Positions 18,520-27,125 of a stretch of DNA of 64,000 nt are shown here, one piece after another. Source of the DNA: [Flavobacterium] thermophilum (lineage in GTDB: Bacteria; Bacillota; Bacilli; Bacillales; Anoxybacillaceae); contig UGGS01000002.1 of assembly GCA_900450595.1 (NCBI GenBank), positions 868,001-932,000 of the forward strand, in the 5' to 3' direction. Every line of letters begins with the position of its first letter. The first letter of the stretch is position 1. Made by a program: the position numbers and the translations under genes. Under the pieces are notes generated by a model, which did no database searches, was not told the DNA's origin, and saw only the letters and a list, made by a program, of their open reading frames with translations.

Positions 18520-18549
18520 TTGACCATTTTGTTCCCTCTGTTATATAAT
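18520..18549 (+). promoter_or_regulatory. Promoter of the BH0509-like gene
   Basis: TTGACC and TATAAT, 18-bp spacing. Confidence 0.6.
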
Positions 18550-18597
18550 AAAACCAAGATAACAAGTTACTGTTTTAAAACAGGAAAAGGAGTGGCG

Positions 18598-18747
18598 ATG
18601 ATGAGCAGAGCAGAACGGAAAAACATGATCGAGTTTATCGAAAAAGTGCGGGGGTTGTCGCGGGAAGAACTCGCCTGCATGACTGACGCCGAGATCGAGT
18701 ACATTTACGAGCGGTATTACCACCATCATGAAGAAATTGTGGAGTAA
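18598..18747 (+). CDS. Small BH0509-family protein
   Basis: 49 residues (MMSRAERKNMIEFIEKVRGL and onward) behind AAAAGGAG, with its own promoter and terminator. It is charged and helical, with HHHEEIVE at the C-terminus. It resembles the short BH0509 family of Bacillaceae; function unknown. Confidence 0.7.
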   Translation: MMSRAERKNMIEFIEKVRGLSREELACMTDAEIEYIYERYYHHHEEIVE

Positions 18748-18774
18748 AGCGCCGTTCGCTGACCGCCCCAGCGA

Positions 18775-18805
18775 AAAAGGTGTCCCGCATTGGGACACCT
18801 TTTCT
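18775..18805. terminator. Bidirectional terminator
   Basis: AAAGGTGTCCC, loop, GGGACACCTTTT between the BH0509-like gene and the small minus-strand gene. Confidence 0.75.
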
Positions 18806-18908
18806 AATGATAGCCGTTTTGGCCGTTGGCGCTGCCGCTCGTTTTATGTTTCGGCCTGTTTTTCCCTTTTTGCTTCGTACCCCCGTCTTTTTTCGTGTGC
18901 TTCGTCAT
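18804..18908 (-). CDS. Small basic protein, possibly spore-associated
   Basis: 34 residues on the minus strand: MTKHTKKDGGTKQKGKNRPK, then HKTSGSANGQNGYH. The ATG at 18908 follows AGGGGGG. It has 10 Lys/Arg, no hydrophobic segment, and ends exactly at a shared terminator. The composition resembles minor acid-soluble spore proteins, but I cannot assign a family. The short length is at the limit of what sequence alone can support; the ribosome binding site and the terminator are the arguments for it. Confidence 0.5.
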   Translation of the reverse strand: MTKHTKKDGGTKQKGKNRPKHKTSGSANGQNGYH

Positions 18909-18976
18909 CGCAATCCCCCCTGTATCAAAATCCCCCGCATCGTTACGTTATCCGGTTTGCGGAGCATTTATGCACA

Positions 18977-19810
18977 TCAACGGAGCCGCTTTCTTCCTTC
19001 GCGTTCACAATCGAAAATGGCGTTCATTTCCCCTCCTAACACGAGAATCATGCCCGATAAATAAAACCAAATCATCAGCACAATCATCCCGCCGAGACTT
19101 CCGTACATGGCTGTATAGTCGGCAAAATGGTTGACATAATAGGCAAACGCCCATGATGTCGCAATCCAGCCGGCGGTGGCGAACAAAGCGCCGCGCACAA
19201 CATTGACGCAACGCAGCTGTTTGTTCGGGGCAAAATAATAAAGGGCGGTAAAAACAACAAACAAGATGATCACGCTCGTCACCCAGCGAAATGTGTTCCA
19301 TATCGTCAAAAACGGCTGCGACAACCCGAGGGTGGAAAACAAAAACAACCCGATCATCCGCCCGAATACCGGCAATACAAGCATAACGATAATGACCGCG
19401 ATCATCCCGAGCGTCAGCACAATCGACAGGCCCCGCACAACCCAAAACGGACGGTCCTCTTGTACGTCATATGCGCGGTTGAACGCCCGCATAATGGCGC
19501 TCATGCCGTTCGATGCCGACCAAATGGCGCCGATAATGCTTAACGACAGCAGCTTTCCGTTTTGCTCATCCATCAGACGGTGGACATTCGTCTCGATCAG
19601 ATGAAGCGCTTCTTTCGGCGCATACTGCCGCACAAGCATAAGCACATCTTCGTGCGGGATCGGCAAGTAAGCCAGCAGCGTCATTAAAAACAATAAAAAC
19701 GGGAACAACGACAACAGAAAGTAATACGCCAATTCCGCCGACAGCCGCGGAACTTCATCCTCCGTAAAGCGCCGGGCCAACTCGCGGATGAACGTCATAT
19801 CCACCAACAC
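18977..19810 (-). CDS. yfkH: YihY/YfkH-family membrane protein
   Basis: 277 residues from a GTG at 19810 with AAAGGAGGG six nt upstream. Six or so hydrophobic segments (YYFLLSLFPFLLFLMTLLA; VLTLGMIAVIIVMLVLPVFG; VIILFVVFTALYYFA; LGGMIVLMIWFYLSGMILVL). Signature LSAELAYYFLLSLFPF and the C-terminal LGGEMNAIFD identify the YihY family, once mis-assigned as ribonuclease BN. The role is unknown. It sits 27 bp behind yfkJ on the same strand, matching B. subtilis gene order. Confidence 0.85.
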   Translation of the reverse strand: MLVDMTFIRELARRFTEDEVPRLSAELAYYFLLSLFPFLLFLMTLLAYLPIPHEDVLMLVRQYAPKEALHLIETNVHRLMDEQNGKLLSLSIIGAIWSASNGMSAIMRAFNRAYDVQEDRPFWVVRGLSIVLTLGMIAVIIVMLVLPVFGRMIGLFLFSTLGLSQPFLTIWNTFRWVTSVIILFVVFTALYYFAPNKQLRCVNVVRGALFATAGWIATSWAFAYYVNHFADYTAMYGSLGGMIVLMIWFYLSGMILVLGGEMNAIFDCEREGRKRLR

Positions 19811-19837
19811 GGGTCGCCCTCCTTTTCCGTTTTTTCA

Positions 19838-20326
19838 TCATTTTCTTTCCCTAGGGGCCAGCCGATGATCGCGGACGATCGCGTCAAGCAAATGCTCGCA
19901 GCCGGAGCGAATCAGGCGGTACACTTCGGCAAAATTCCCGGTATAATACGGATCCGGCACATCGTCTTTTTCCCGATCCGGGACAAAATCAAGCAGCCGG
20001 GCGATCACCGCCGGCGAATTCGGCCCGGCGAGCCGGCGCAAATCGCTCAAATTGGCGGCGTCCATGGCGATGATGTAATCAAATTCCTCCAAGTCGCGGC
20101 GCCCGACTTGCCGGGCGCGGATGCCGGAATAGTCAATGTCGTTTTCACTCAAAATCCGCCTTGTCCCCTCATGCGGCGGCTCCCCGACATGCCAGCTGCC
20201 CGTTCCCGCTGAATCAACGACAATCTGTCCGTCAAGCCCCCGTTCGTTCACCAAATGACGGAATACCGCTTCCGCCATCGGCGAACGGCAAATGTTGCCG
20301 AGGCAAACAAACAACACTTTGACCAT
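19838..20326 (-). CDS. yfkJ: Low-molecular-weight protein tyrosine phosphatase YfkJ
   Basis: 162 residues from the ATG at 20326. The catalytic P-loop CLGNICRS (CX5R, Cys8-Arg14) lies at the N-terminus and the general-acid loop is DVPDPYYTG. It dephosphorylates phosphotyrosine (or phosphoarginine in some relatives) on cytosolic proteins. B. subtilis YfkJ has been linked to stress response. It is probably cotranscribed with yfkH. Confidence 0.9.
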   Translation of the reverse strand: MVKVLFVCLGNICRSPMAEAVFRHLVNERGLDGQIVVDSAGTGSWHVGEPPHEGTRRILSENDIDYSGIRARQVGRRDLEEFDYIIAMDAANLSDLRRLAGPNSPAVIARLLDFVPDREKDDVPDPYYTGNFAEVYRLIRSGCEHLLDAIVRDHRLAPRERK

Positions 20327-20529
20327 CGAAGCAGCCACTCCTTTCCATCCCGTTTTCTTGGCATTAGTTTTCCCTTTTCATCCAAGCGCTTGATAGCCGC
20401 TTTCTAGCAGCTCGTGCACATGCACCTATATTTTACCACCTAACGCTGGCGCGGACTATATTGCCTCTCCCCTTTTTCACCGCCGGTGTGGTACAATACA
20501 TGATAACCTGCCACGAAAGGAGCGAAACC

Positions 20530-20754
20530 ATGGATTTATCGAAACCGTCGGCAGAAAACGTCGAATATATCGTTGAACAGCTGAAGAAAAAATTAAAAGT
20601 GCTCAATTTTGATGCGATTAAGCCGGCCCATTTTTCCGAGGCATGGTATGACGAACTGAAAGACATTTACGACATGGTCATGAAGCGTGAAACGTTCAGT
20701 CCAAGCGAAATACAGGCCATTGTTGAGGAGCTCGGAAGCCTGCGCAAGCGGTAA
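20530..20754 (+). CDS. yfkK: DUF1128 protein YfkK
   Basis: 74 residues; ATG at 20530 behind GAAAGGAG. It contains the family signature ENVEYIVEQLKKKLKVLNFD, then YDELKDIYDMVMKRETFS. It is a small helical soluble protein of unknown function found next to yfkJ in Bacillus. Confidence 0.85.
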   Translation: MDLSKPSAENVEYIVEQLKKKLKVLNFDAIKPAHFSEAWYDELKDIYDMVMKRETFSPSEIQAIVEELGSLRKR

Positions 20755-20832
20755 TCCTCTCCTTCCGTCACCGGATGGAAGCATCGCGAAGCTGCCTATG
20801 TATATAAAAAAATTCCTATCGAAAAACTAGGA

Positions 20833-20860
20833 TTGACATTAGCGCCAATTGTGTTAAAAT
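20833..20860 (+). promoter_or_regulatory. cys operon promoter
   Basis: TTGACA (20833-20838) and TAAAAT (20855-20860), 16-bp spacing, directly upstream of the S-box. Confidence 0.65.
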
Positions 20861-20884
20861 TTTAATCAATTAAATTACATACGC

Positions 20885-20987
20885 TTATCAAGAGCGGGGG
20901 AGGGACTGGCCCGATGAACTCCGGCAACCTGCCGCGTTTGGCAAGGTGCTAATTCCAGCAAAATGGGATCCATTTTGGAAGATAAGG
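20885..20987 (+). promoter_or_regulatory. SAM-I riboswitch (S-box)
   Basis: Conserved S-box elements in order: TTATCAAGAG, GGGAGGGACTGGCCCGATGA, CCGGCAACC, GCAAGGTGCTAATTCC and the closing GGAAGATAAGG. The P1 helix pairs CTTATC with GATAAG. Bound S-adenosylmethionine should favour the terminator at 21003-21032 and switch the sulfate assimilation operon off. Confidence 0.95.
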
Positions 20988-21002
20988 CGTCTCCCGTTCT
21001 TC

Positions 21003-21032
21003 CGCTCTTTCCGAAATGGAAGGGGCGTTTTT
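21003..21032 (+). terminator. S-box expression-platform terminator
   Basis: CGCTCTTTCC pairs with GGAAGGGGCG, followed by TTTTT. Confidence 0.8.
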
Positions 21033-21109
21033 ATCGCCAGACTGCCCGTTGCCGGATGAATATCCGACTAATTACGTTGATTTTCTTTGATTTTAAGGAG
21101 GGGGAAACG

Positions 21110-21817
21110 ATGCTCACATATGACCAATGGGAAACGGCCGAAAAACCGTCTTTTCCGTCCGACGATGAAACAAAAGGGGCGCTGGCTGTCCTCGCTTGGG
21201 CGTACCGCGAATACGGCGATGACATTGTCTATGCGTGCAGTTTCGGCATTGAAGGGATTGTGCTCATTGATTTGATTTCCCAAGTCAAGCCGGATGCGGA
21301 AATCGTCTTTTTGGATACAGGGCTGCATTTCCAAGAGACGTACGACACGATCGCGAACGTACAGGAAAAATACCCGTCGCTCCGCATCGTGATGAAACAG
21401 CCGCACTTGACGCTGGAGGAGCAGGCTGCACAGTTCGGCGATGAACTATGGAAACGCGATCCGAACAAATGCTGTGAGTTGCGCAAAGTCATTCCGCTGC
21501 GGGAAGTCTTGACCGGCGTCACCGCCTGGATTTCCGGCTTGCGCCGCGAACAGTCGCCGACGCGGCGCCATGTCGAGTACATCAATAAAGACGACAAATT
21601 CCGCTCCATTAAAGTGTGCCCGCTCATTCATTGGACGTGGAAAGACGTTTGGAATTACGTATATAAACACGGTCTTCCGTACAACGTGCTCCATGACCGG
21701 GGCTACCCGAGCATCGGCTGCGCCCCTTGCACAGCGCCGGCATCGGATCCGAACGATTTGCGCTCCGGGCGCTGGGCCGGCCAGGGGAAAACGGAGTGCG
21801 GGCTCCATCTCACATAA
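21110..21817 (+). CDS. cysH: Phosphoadenylyl/adenylyl-sulfate reductase CysH
   Basis: 235 residues from the ATG at 21110 (AAGGAGGGGG five nt upstream; the frame is open far upstream through the riboswitch). It reduces activated sulfate (APS/PAPS) to sulfite with thioredoxin. The P-loop-like N-terminus ([12 protein letters not shown]), [13 protein letters not shown] and the C-terminal CGLH are present, as are the cluster cysteines KCCELRK and GCAPC that mark the [4Fe-4S] enzymes able to use APS. First gene of the operon. Confidence 0.93.
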   Translation: MLTYDQWETAEKPSFPSDDETKGALAVLAWAYREYGDDIVYACSFGIEGIVLIDLISQVKPDAEIVFLDTGLHFQETYDTIANVQEKYPSLRIVMKQPHLTLEEQAAQFGDELWKRDPNKCCELRKVIPLREVLTGVTAWISGLRREQSPTRRHVEYINKDDKFRSIKVCPLIHWTWKDVWNYVYKHGLPYNVLHDRGYPSIGCAPCTAPASDPNDLRSGRWAGQGKTECGLHLT

Positions 21818-21832
21818 GGGGAGAACAACGAT

Positions 21833-22906
21833 ATGCTCCTTGCCGTTGCCTTTATTGTGTCCTTTTTCTTCGCCATGAACATCGGGGCGAGCGGCGCGGC
21901 CGCCTCGATGGGCGTCGCGTACGGGTCGGGCGCCATTCCGAAAAAGTCGATGGCCCTCCTTCTTTGCGGCATCGGCGTGTTTCTCGGCAGCCTCGGCGGC
22001 GGAGAAGTAGTGAAAACGATCGGGTCGGGCATTATTCCGTCTTCGATCCTCACCGTCAAAATCGTCGTCATCATTTTAACGGCGGCGGCCATTTCACTTT
22101 TTGCGGCGAACATCATGGGCATTCCGCTCTCGACGAGCGAGATCACCGTCGGATCAGTCGTCGGCGTTGGCATCGCCTATCAGGCGGTGTACTTTCATAA
22201 GCTGCTGTTTATCGTGTCGGTATGGATCGTGATCCCGATCGTCGCCTTTTCGTTTACGCTGGCTGTCGGCAAATGGTTTTTGGCGCTCAAGCGAAAATAT
22301 CCGCAGCTTGAACAAGGGCGCTGGCAAAAAACATTCATGGCCTTGCTCGTTGTCACCGGCTTTCTCGAGGCGTTTTCCGCCGGCATGAACAATGTGGCCA
22401 ATGCCGTCGGGCCGCTCGTCGGCGCCGGGCTGATGGCGGTCGGGCCGGCAACTATCTTCGGCGGCTTGTTTGTCGCTGCCGGCGCCCTGTTGCTTGGGCA
22501 TCGCGTGTTAGAAACAAACGGAAAGAAAATTACAAACTTCTCCCCGTTTGAAGGAAGCGCCATTTCCGGCACGGGAGCCGTGCTCGTCATCATTTCGTCG
22601 CTGTTTGGTTTGCCTGTTCCGCTTACGCAGATTACGACATCGGCGATCATCGGCATCGGCACGGCGAAAAGCGGGATGTCGATTTGGCAAAAGCGGATTG
22701 TCGTGCAACTGTTGAAAGTGTGGTTTGTTTCGCCAATATTTTCCCTTGTCATTTCGTACAGCCTTGTGAAACTGTTGCTTGACAGCGATGTTTACACGGT
22801 GATTGCCATCTTCAGCGTCTGCCTGGCGACGCTTGGCGTCATCAGCTTAAAAAAAACAGTCGCCGAAGAAGAGCGTTCGCTTCATGAACATGGCGGCGGC
22901 ATTTAA
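21833..22906 (+). CDS. cysP: Sulfate permease CysP (PiT family)
   Basis: 357 residues with about ten hydrophobic segments and the duplicated PiT signature (FAMNIGASGAAASMGVAYGS; SAGMNNVANAVGPLVGAGL). The family includes phosphate carriers, but its place between cysH and sat, 15 bp after cysH, points to sulfate uptake as in B. subtilis CysP. Confidence 0.92.
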   Translation: MLLAVAFIVSFFFAMNIGASGAAASMGVAYGSGAIPKKSMALLLCGIGVFLGSLGGGEVVKTIGSGIIPSSILTVKIVVIILTAAAISLFAANIMGIPLSTSEITVGSVVGVGIAYQAVYFHKLLFIVSVWIVIPIVAFSFTLAVGKWFLALKRKYPQLEQGRWQKTFMALLVVTGFLEAFSAGMNNVANAVGPLVGAGLMAVGPATIFGGLFVAAGALLLGHRVLETNGKKITNFSPFEGSAISGTGAVLVIISSLFGLPVPLTQITTSAIIGIGTAKSGMSIWQKRIVVQLLKVWFVSPIFSLVISYSLVKLLLDSDVYTVIAIFSVCLATLGVISLKKTVAEEERSLHEHGGGI

Positions 22907-22937
22907 TGAACATCTATCAATCTAGGAGGTTATGAAC

Positions 22938-24098
22938 ATGAGTTTGAGCATTCCGCATGGCGGCACATTGATCAACCGTTGGAATCCGGATTACCCAATC
23001 GATGAAGCAACGAAAACGATCGAGCTGTCCAAAGCCGAACTAAGCGACCTTGAGCTGATCGGCACAGGCGCCTACAGCCCGCTCACCGGGTTTTTAACGA
23101 AAGCCGATTACGATGCGGTCGTAGAAACGATGCGCCTCGCTGATGGCACTGTCTGGAGCATTCCGATCACGCTGGCGGTGACGGAAGAAAAAGCGAGTGA
23201 ACTCGCTGTCGGCGACAAAGCGAAACTCGTTTATGGCGGCGACGTCTACGGCGTCATTGAAATCGCCGATATTTACCGCCCGGATAAAACGAAAGAAGCC
23301 AAGCTCGTCTATAAAACCGATGAACTCGCTCACCCGGGCGTGCGCAAGCTGTTTGAAAAACCAGATGTGTACGTCGGCGGAGCGGTTACGCTCGTCAAAC
23401 GGACCGACAAAGGCCAGTTTGCTCCGTTTTATTTCGATCCGGCCGAAACGCGGAAACGATTTGCCGAACTCGGCTGGAATACCGTCGTCGGCTTCCAAAC
23501 GCGCAACCCGGTTCACCGCGCCCATGAATACATTCAAAAATGCGCGCTTGAAATCGTGGACGGCTTGTTTTTAAACCCGCTCGTCGGCGAAACGAAAGCG
23601 GACGATATTCCGGCCGACATCCGGATGGAAAGCTATCAAGTGCTGCTGGAAAACTATTATCCGAAAGACCGCGTTTTCTTGGGCGTCTTCCAAGCTGCGA
23701 TGCGCTATGCCGGTCCGCGCGAAGCGATTTTCCATGCCATGGTGCGGAAAAACTTCGGCTGCACGCACTTCATCGTCGGCCGCGACCATGCGGGCGTCGG
23801 CAACTATTACGGCACGTATGATGCGCAAAAAATCTTCTCGAACTTTACGGCCGAAGAGCTTGGCATTACACCGCTCTTTTTCGAACACAGCTTTTATTGC
23901 ACGAAATGCGAAGGCATGGCATCGACGAAAACATGCCAGCACGACGCGCAATATCACGTTGTCCTTTCTGGCACGAAAGTCCGTGAAATGTTGCGTAACG
24001 GCCAAGTGCCGCCGAGCACATTCAGCCGTCCGGAAGTGGCCGCCGTTTTGATCAAAGGGCTGCAACAACGCGAAACGGTCACCCCGTCGACACGCTAA
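22938..24098 (+). CDS. sat: Sulfate adenylyltransferase (ATP sulfurylase)
   Basis: 386 residues. The ATG at 22938 has AGGAGG at good spacing; the ATG two codons earlier is too close. It forms APS from ATP and sulfate. Active-site motifs [11 protein letters not shown] and VGRDHAGVG, plus FYCTKCEGM and C-terminal VREMLRNGQ, are intact. Length is normal for the homo-oligomeric enzyme. Confidence 0.94.
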   Translation: MSLSIPHGGTLINRWNPDYPIDEATKTIELSKAELSDLELIGTGAYSPLTGFLTKADYDAVVETMRLADGTVWSIPITLAVTEEKASELAVGDKAKLVYGGDVYGVIEIADIYRPDKTKEAKLVYKTDELAHPGVRKLFEKPDVYVGGAVTLVKRTDKGQFAPFYFDPAETRKRFAELGWNTVVGFQTRNPVHRAHEYIQKCALEIVDGLFLNPLVGETKADDIPADIRMESYQVLLENYYPKDRVFLGVFQAAMRYAGPREAIFHAMVRKNFGCTHFIVGRDHAGVGNYYGTYDAQKIFSNFTAEELGITPLFFEHSFYCTKCEGMASTKTCQHDAQYHVVLSGTKVREMLRNGQVPPSTFSRPEVAAVLIKGLQQRETVTPSTR

Positions 24099-24110
24099 AG
24101 GAGGAGCGAG

Positions 24111-24722
24111 ATGAGCACGAATATCGTTTGGCATCATACATCGGTGACAAAAGAAGATCGCCGCCAACGCAACGGCCATCATAGCGCCGTCCTTTGGTTC
24201 ACGGGGCTGTCCGGCTCCGGCAAATCGACGGTGGCGAACGCCGTCTCCAGACGGCTGTTTGAGCTTGGCATTCAAAATTACGTTCTCGATGGCGACAATA
24301 TCCGCCACGGGCTCAATAAAGACCTCGGCTTTTCCGCCGCCGATCGGACAGAAAACATCCGCCGCATCGGCGAAGTCGCCAAACTGTTTGTCGACAGCGG
24401 CCAGTTCGTGTTAACGGCATTCATTTCGCCGTTTGCCGAAGACCGGGCGCTCGTCCGCCGCTTAGTCGAAGAAGACGAGTTTATCGAAATTTACGTCAAT
24501 TGCCCGCTTGAAGAATGCGAAAAGCGCGATCCGAAAGGGCTGTATCAAAAAGCGCGCCGCGGGGAAATCCGCGAATTCACCGGCATCGATTCGCCGTATG
24601 AAGCGCCGGAAGCGCCGGAGCTGACCATCGAAACGCATCGTTATTCGGTGGACGAATGTGTCGAGCAAGTGCTCGCGTATTTGCGGGAGCGCGGATTCAT
24701 CCCCGCATCGGAAACCCATTAA
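24111..24722 (+). CDS. cysC: Adenylylsulfate kinase CysC
   Basis: 203 residues behind AAAGGAGG. It phosphorylates APS to PAPS. Walker [27 protein letters not shown] and FISPFAEDR are intact. The last sulfate-activation gene before the inserted element at 24821-25073; 12 bp from sat. Confidence 0.94.
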   Translation: MSTNIVWHHTSVTKEDRRQRNGHHSAVLWFTGLSGSGKSTVANAVSRRLFELGIQNYVLDGDNIRHGLNKDLGFSAADRTENIRRIGEVAKLFVDSGQFVLTAFISPFAEDRALVRRLVEEDEFIEIYVNCPLEECEKRDPKGLYQKARRGEIREFTGIDSPYEAPEAPELTIETHRYSVDECVEQVLAYLRERGFIPASETH

Positions 24723-24820
24723 CGATACCGTGTCTCCCACTCGAAAAAAGAGTGAGAGACGATTTTACAAAGTCGTTTTCATGCCACGGCCAGGCCGTTT
24801 ACAATGAAATTCAACGGAAC

Positions 24821-25073
24821 ACGAGTGTTGATTATCCATTACTTTACTTAAAAACACAGAATCATATGGCTGAACACAAGCTTTTCTGCCTCTTCCCACG
24901 AACAAGAACGCCGGCGGGCAAATGTCATTTGCCTGCAAAGCGTTCATTGTTCGAGGAGGGCATGCTGTACGCATGCCCAGTCGGCACGGCAAGCGAACTG
25001 CTTGCCGACTACGGCAGAAAAGCTAGGAATAGAGCGATATCAACTGGTTTTTAATGGTTAATCAACACGCCCG
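24821..25073. mobile_element. MITE-like element with terminal inverted repeats and 10-bp target duplication
   Basis: The 416-bp gap between cysC and sumT holds a palindromic insertion. A 10-bp direct repeat TCAACGGAAC occurs at 24811-24820 and 25074-25083. Just inside lie inverted repeats GTGTTGATTATCCATTA (24825-24841) and TAATGGTTAATCAACAC (25052-25068), one mismatch. The interior is itself folded: a 12-bp outer stem AGCTTTTCTGCC/GGCAGAAAAGCT (about 24879-25024) encloses three hairpins, one built on CGAACAA..GAACGC, one on GGGCATGC/GCATGCCC and one on GCAAGC/GCTTGC. No ORF is present. A 10-bp duplication fits IS4-type transposases among others; the helper is not known. Confidence 0.65.
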
Positions 25074-25138
25074 TCAACGGAACGTTTGCACTGCTGCCGG
25101 CAGCTGACGGGATCACGACAGAAAGGGCTGAAACAACG

Positions 25139-25915
25139 ATGGGGAAAGTATATTTGGTCGGGGCCGGCCCCGGCGATCCGGAACTCATTACCGTCAAAGG
25201 GTTGAAATGCATTCAACAAGCCGACGTCATTTTGTACGACCGCCTCATTAATGAAGACTTGCTGGCATATGCCAAGCCAGACGCTGAACTCATTTTTTGC
25301 GGCAAGCTGCCCGGCTACCATGCTATGCAGCAGGAAACGATCAACCGTTCACTCGTTCTGCATGCAAAAAAAGGAAAAACAGTTGTCCGTTTAAAAGGCG
25401 GCGATCCGTTTGTGTTCGGGCGCGGCGGTGAAGAGGCGGAAGCGCTCGTTCAGCACGGGATCGAGTTTGAGATCGTCCCTGGCGTCACATCGGCCATCGC
25501 GGCGGCCGCTTACGCCGGTATTCCTGTCACCCATCGCGAGTTCAGCTCCAGCGTCGCCTTTGTCACGGGGCATCGCCGCGACGGAACCCGCGAAGACATT
25601 AAGTGGGAAAGCCTCGCCAAAGGCATTGATACGATCGCCATTTACATGGGCGTCCACAATTTGCCATACATTTGCGGCCAGCTGATGAAATACGGCAAGG
25701 CGCCGGATACGCCGACGGCGATCATTCAGTGGGGAACGACCTCCATCCAGCGCACGGTCACCGGCACGCTGGCGACAATCGCCGCTATTGCCGCCAAAGA
25801 ACGCATCGAAAATCCAAGCATGGTCATCATCGGGGATGTCGTCCGGCTGCGCGCCAACATTCAATGGTTTGAGCGGTTGCTGTCATCATCGGCAGCCGCC
25901 GGCGCCACCTCGTGA
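25139..25915 (+). CDS. sumT: Uroporphyrinogen-III C-methyltransferase (YlnD/SumT)
   Basis: 258 residues. It converts uroporphyrinogen III to precorrin-2 using two SAM. The VYLVGAGPGDPELIT start, RLKGGDPFVFGRGGEEAEAL and GIPVTHR are diagnostic. In Bacillus it supplies siroheme for sulfite reductase, hence its place in the sulfate operon (ylnD). The MITE-like element separates it from cysC; I see no new promoter that I trust, so it may depend on read-through. Confidence 0.93.
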   Translation: MGKVYLVGAGPGDPELITVKGLKCIQQADVILYDRLINEDLLAYAKPDAELIFCGKLPGYHAMQQETINRSLVLHAKKGKTVVRLKGGDPFVFGRGGEEAEALVQHGIEFEIVPGVTSAIAAAAYAGIPVTHREFSSSVAFVTGHRRDGTREDIKWESLAKGIDTIAIYMGVHNLPYICGQLMKYGKAPDTPTAIIQWGTTSIQRTVTGTLATIAAIAAKERIENPSMVIIGDVVRLRANIQWFERLLSSSAAAGATS

Positions 25916-25925
25916 GGCAATGGCG

Positions 25926-26672
25926 ATGGAAGCCATTTTGTACGTCAGCCACGGCAGCCGGGTTCCGGCTGCGCGCCGAGAAGCAGCCCGCTTCGTTGAA
26001 CAATGCAAGGCGGCCATCGACATCCCGATTCAAGAACTGTGCTTCGTTGAGCTGGCTGAGCCGGATATTGCGACCGGCGTTGACCGTTGCGCCGCCCAAG
26101 GGGCAACCCGTGTGATCGTCATCCCGTTGCTGCTTCTATCCGCCGGACATGCCAAACAGGACATTCCGGCTGCGCTTAAAGCAGCGAAACAGCGCCATCC
26201 GTCTTTGGAGATCGTCTGCGGAGCGCCGTTTGGCGTCCACGATGCAATGATTGACATCATCATCGACCGCATCGGCGAGCAGCCGGCGCCGCTTGATCAT
26301 GAATCAATGGTTCTGCTGATTGGCCGCGGCAGCAGCGACCCGGATACGAAGCGCGACATCGCCGCCATCGCCCGGCGCTTGCAAGAAAAAACGAGCGTGC
26401 CGCACGTTGACGTTTGTTTTCTCGCCGCCATCCGCCCGACGCTTGACGAAGGGTTCAAGCGGGCGCAGGCATCCATATACCGGCGCGTCTTTATCGTGCC
26501 GTATTTGCTGTTTACCGGCGTTTTAATGAAAACAGTCGAACGGAAGCTGCAAGCGATGCCTGTTTCCGATCAACAGTGGCATTTATGCTCATACTTAGGG
26601 TATCATCCGCGGCTTGTAACGCTCATTCAACAACAGGTGCAGGCGCTGTCGGCAGCGAAAAAAGGAGCTTGA
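25926..26672 (+). CDS. sirB: Sirohydrochlorin ferrochelatase (YlnE/SirB)
   Basis: 248 residues with two CbiX-like halves: an N-terminal YVSHGSRVPAARREA and a mid-chain MVLLIGRGSSDPDTKRDI. It inserts iron into sirohydrochlorin to give siroheme. The ATG at 25926 has GTGAGG eight nt upstream; an ATG two codons earlier is an alternative. It lies 10 bp behind sumT. The usual third gene, sirC/ylnF, is not next to it but at 29230-29871 on the other strand. Confidence 0.88.
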   Translation: MEAILYVSHGSRVPAARREAARFVEQCKAAIDIPIQELCFVELAEPDIATGVDRCAAQGATRVIVIPLLLLSAGHAKQDIPAALKAAKQRHPSLEIVCGAPFGVHDAMIDIIIDRIGEQPAPLDHESMVLLIGRGSSDPDTKRDIAAIARRLQEKTSVPHVDVCFLAAIRPTLDEGFKRAQASIYRRVFIVPYLLFTGVLMKTVERKLQAMPVSDQQWHLCSYLGYHPRLVTLIQQQVQALSAAKKGA

Positions 26673-26691
26673 GCAGACAAGCTCCTTTTTT
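26659..26691 (+). terminator. End of the cys/siroheme operon
   Basis: AAGGAGCTT, loop, AAGCTCCTTTTTT, overlapping the sirB stop. Confidence 0.8.
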
Positions 26692-26738
26692 CATGGTATG
26701 ATGGAAGCGAAGCGACCGCAGCGAAGGAGGGCTTCATC

Positions 26739-27026
26739 ATGATGAAACGGGTTCATGTCATGGTCGAAGGGCGCGTGCAAGGCGTCGGGTTTCGCTATTT
26801 CGTCCAACACGAAGCGCTCAAACGCCAGCTGACCGGCTGGGTGAAAAACAACGATGACGGGACGGTGGAGATGGAAGCCCAAGGGCATGAAAGCGCGCTC
26901 CAACTGTTTTTGGATACGATTGAAGCCGGCACGATGTTTGCCAAAGTTTCCCGCATGCACGTTGAGCCGCGCCCCGTCCGCCCTGACGAAACTAAGTTCC
27001 GCATTGTGTACGGAAGCGGCATTTGA
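26739..27026 (+). CDS. acyP: Acylphosphatase
   Basis: 95 residues behind AAGGAGGG. It hydrolyses acyl phosphates such as carbamoyl phosphate. Catalytic Arg in GRVQGVGFRYF and Asn in GWVKNNDDGTVEMEAQG. Normal length is 90-100. Confidence 0.93.
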   Translation: MMKRVHVMVEGRVQGVGFRYFVQHEALKRQLTGWVKNNDDGTVEMEAQGHESALQLFLDTIEAGTMFAKVSRMHVEPRPVRPDETKFRIVYGSGI

Positions 27027-27125
27027 CTGTTGCACCGCTTGGATCTATTCCCAGCGCAGACGTTGTCCGTCTGCCGCCAAGCGCTCTTTCCACCAATGAA
27101 AAAGCGGGATCACCATCCGTCCTGC

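Noticed and set aside
27045..27116. 23-codon minus-strand ORF MVIPLFHWWKERLAADGQRL... after the arginase-like gene
   Set aside because: Only a weak ribosome binding site, no known family, and it is easily explained as chance between two genes.
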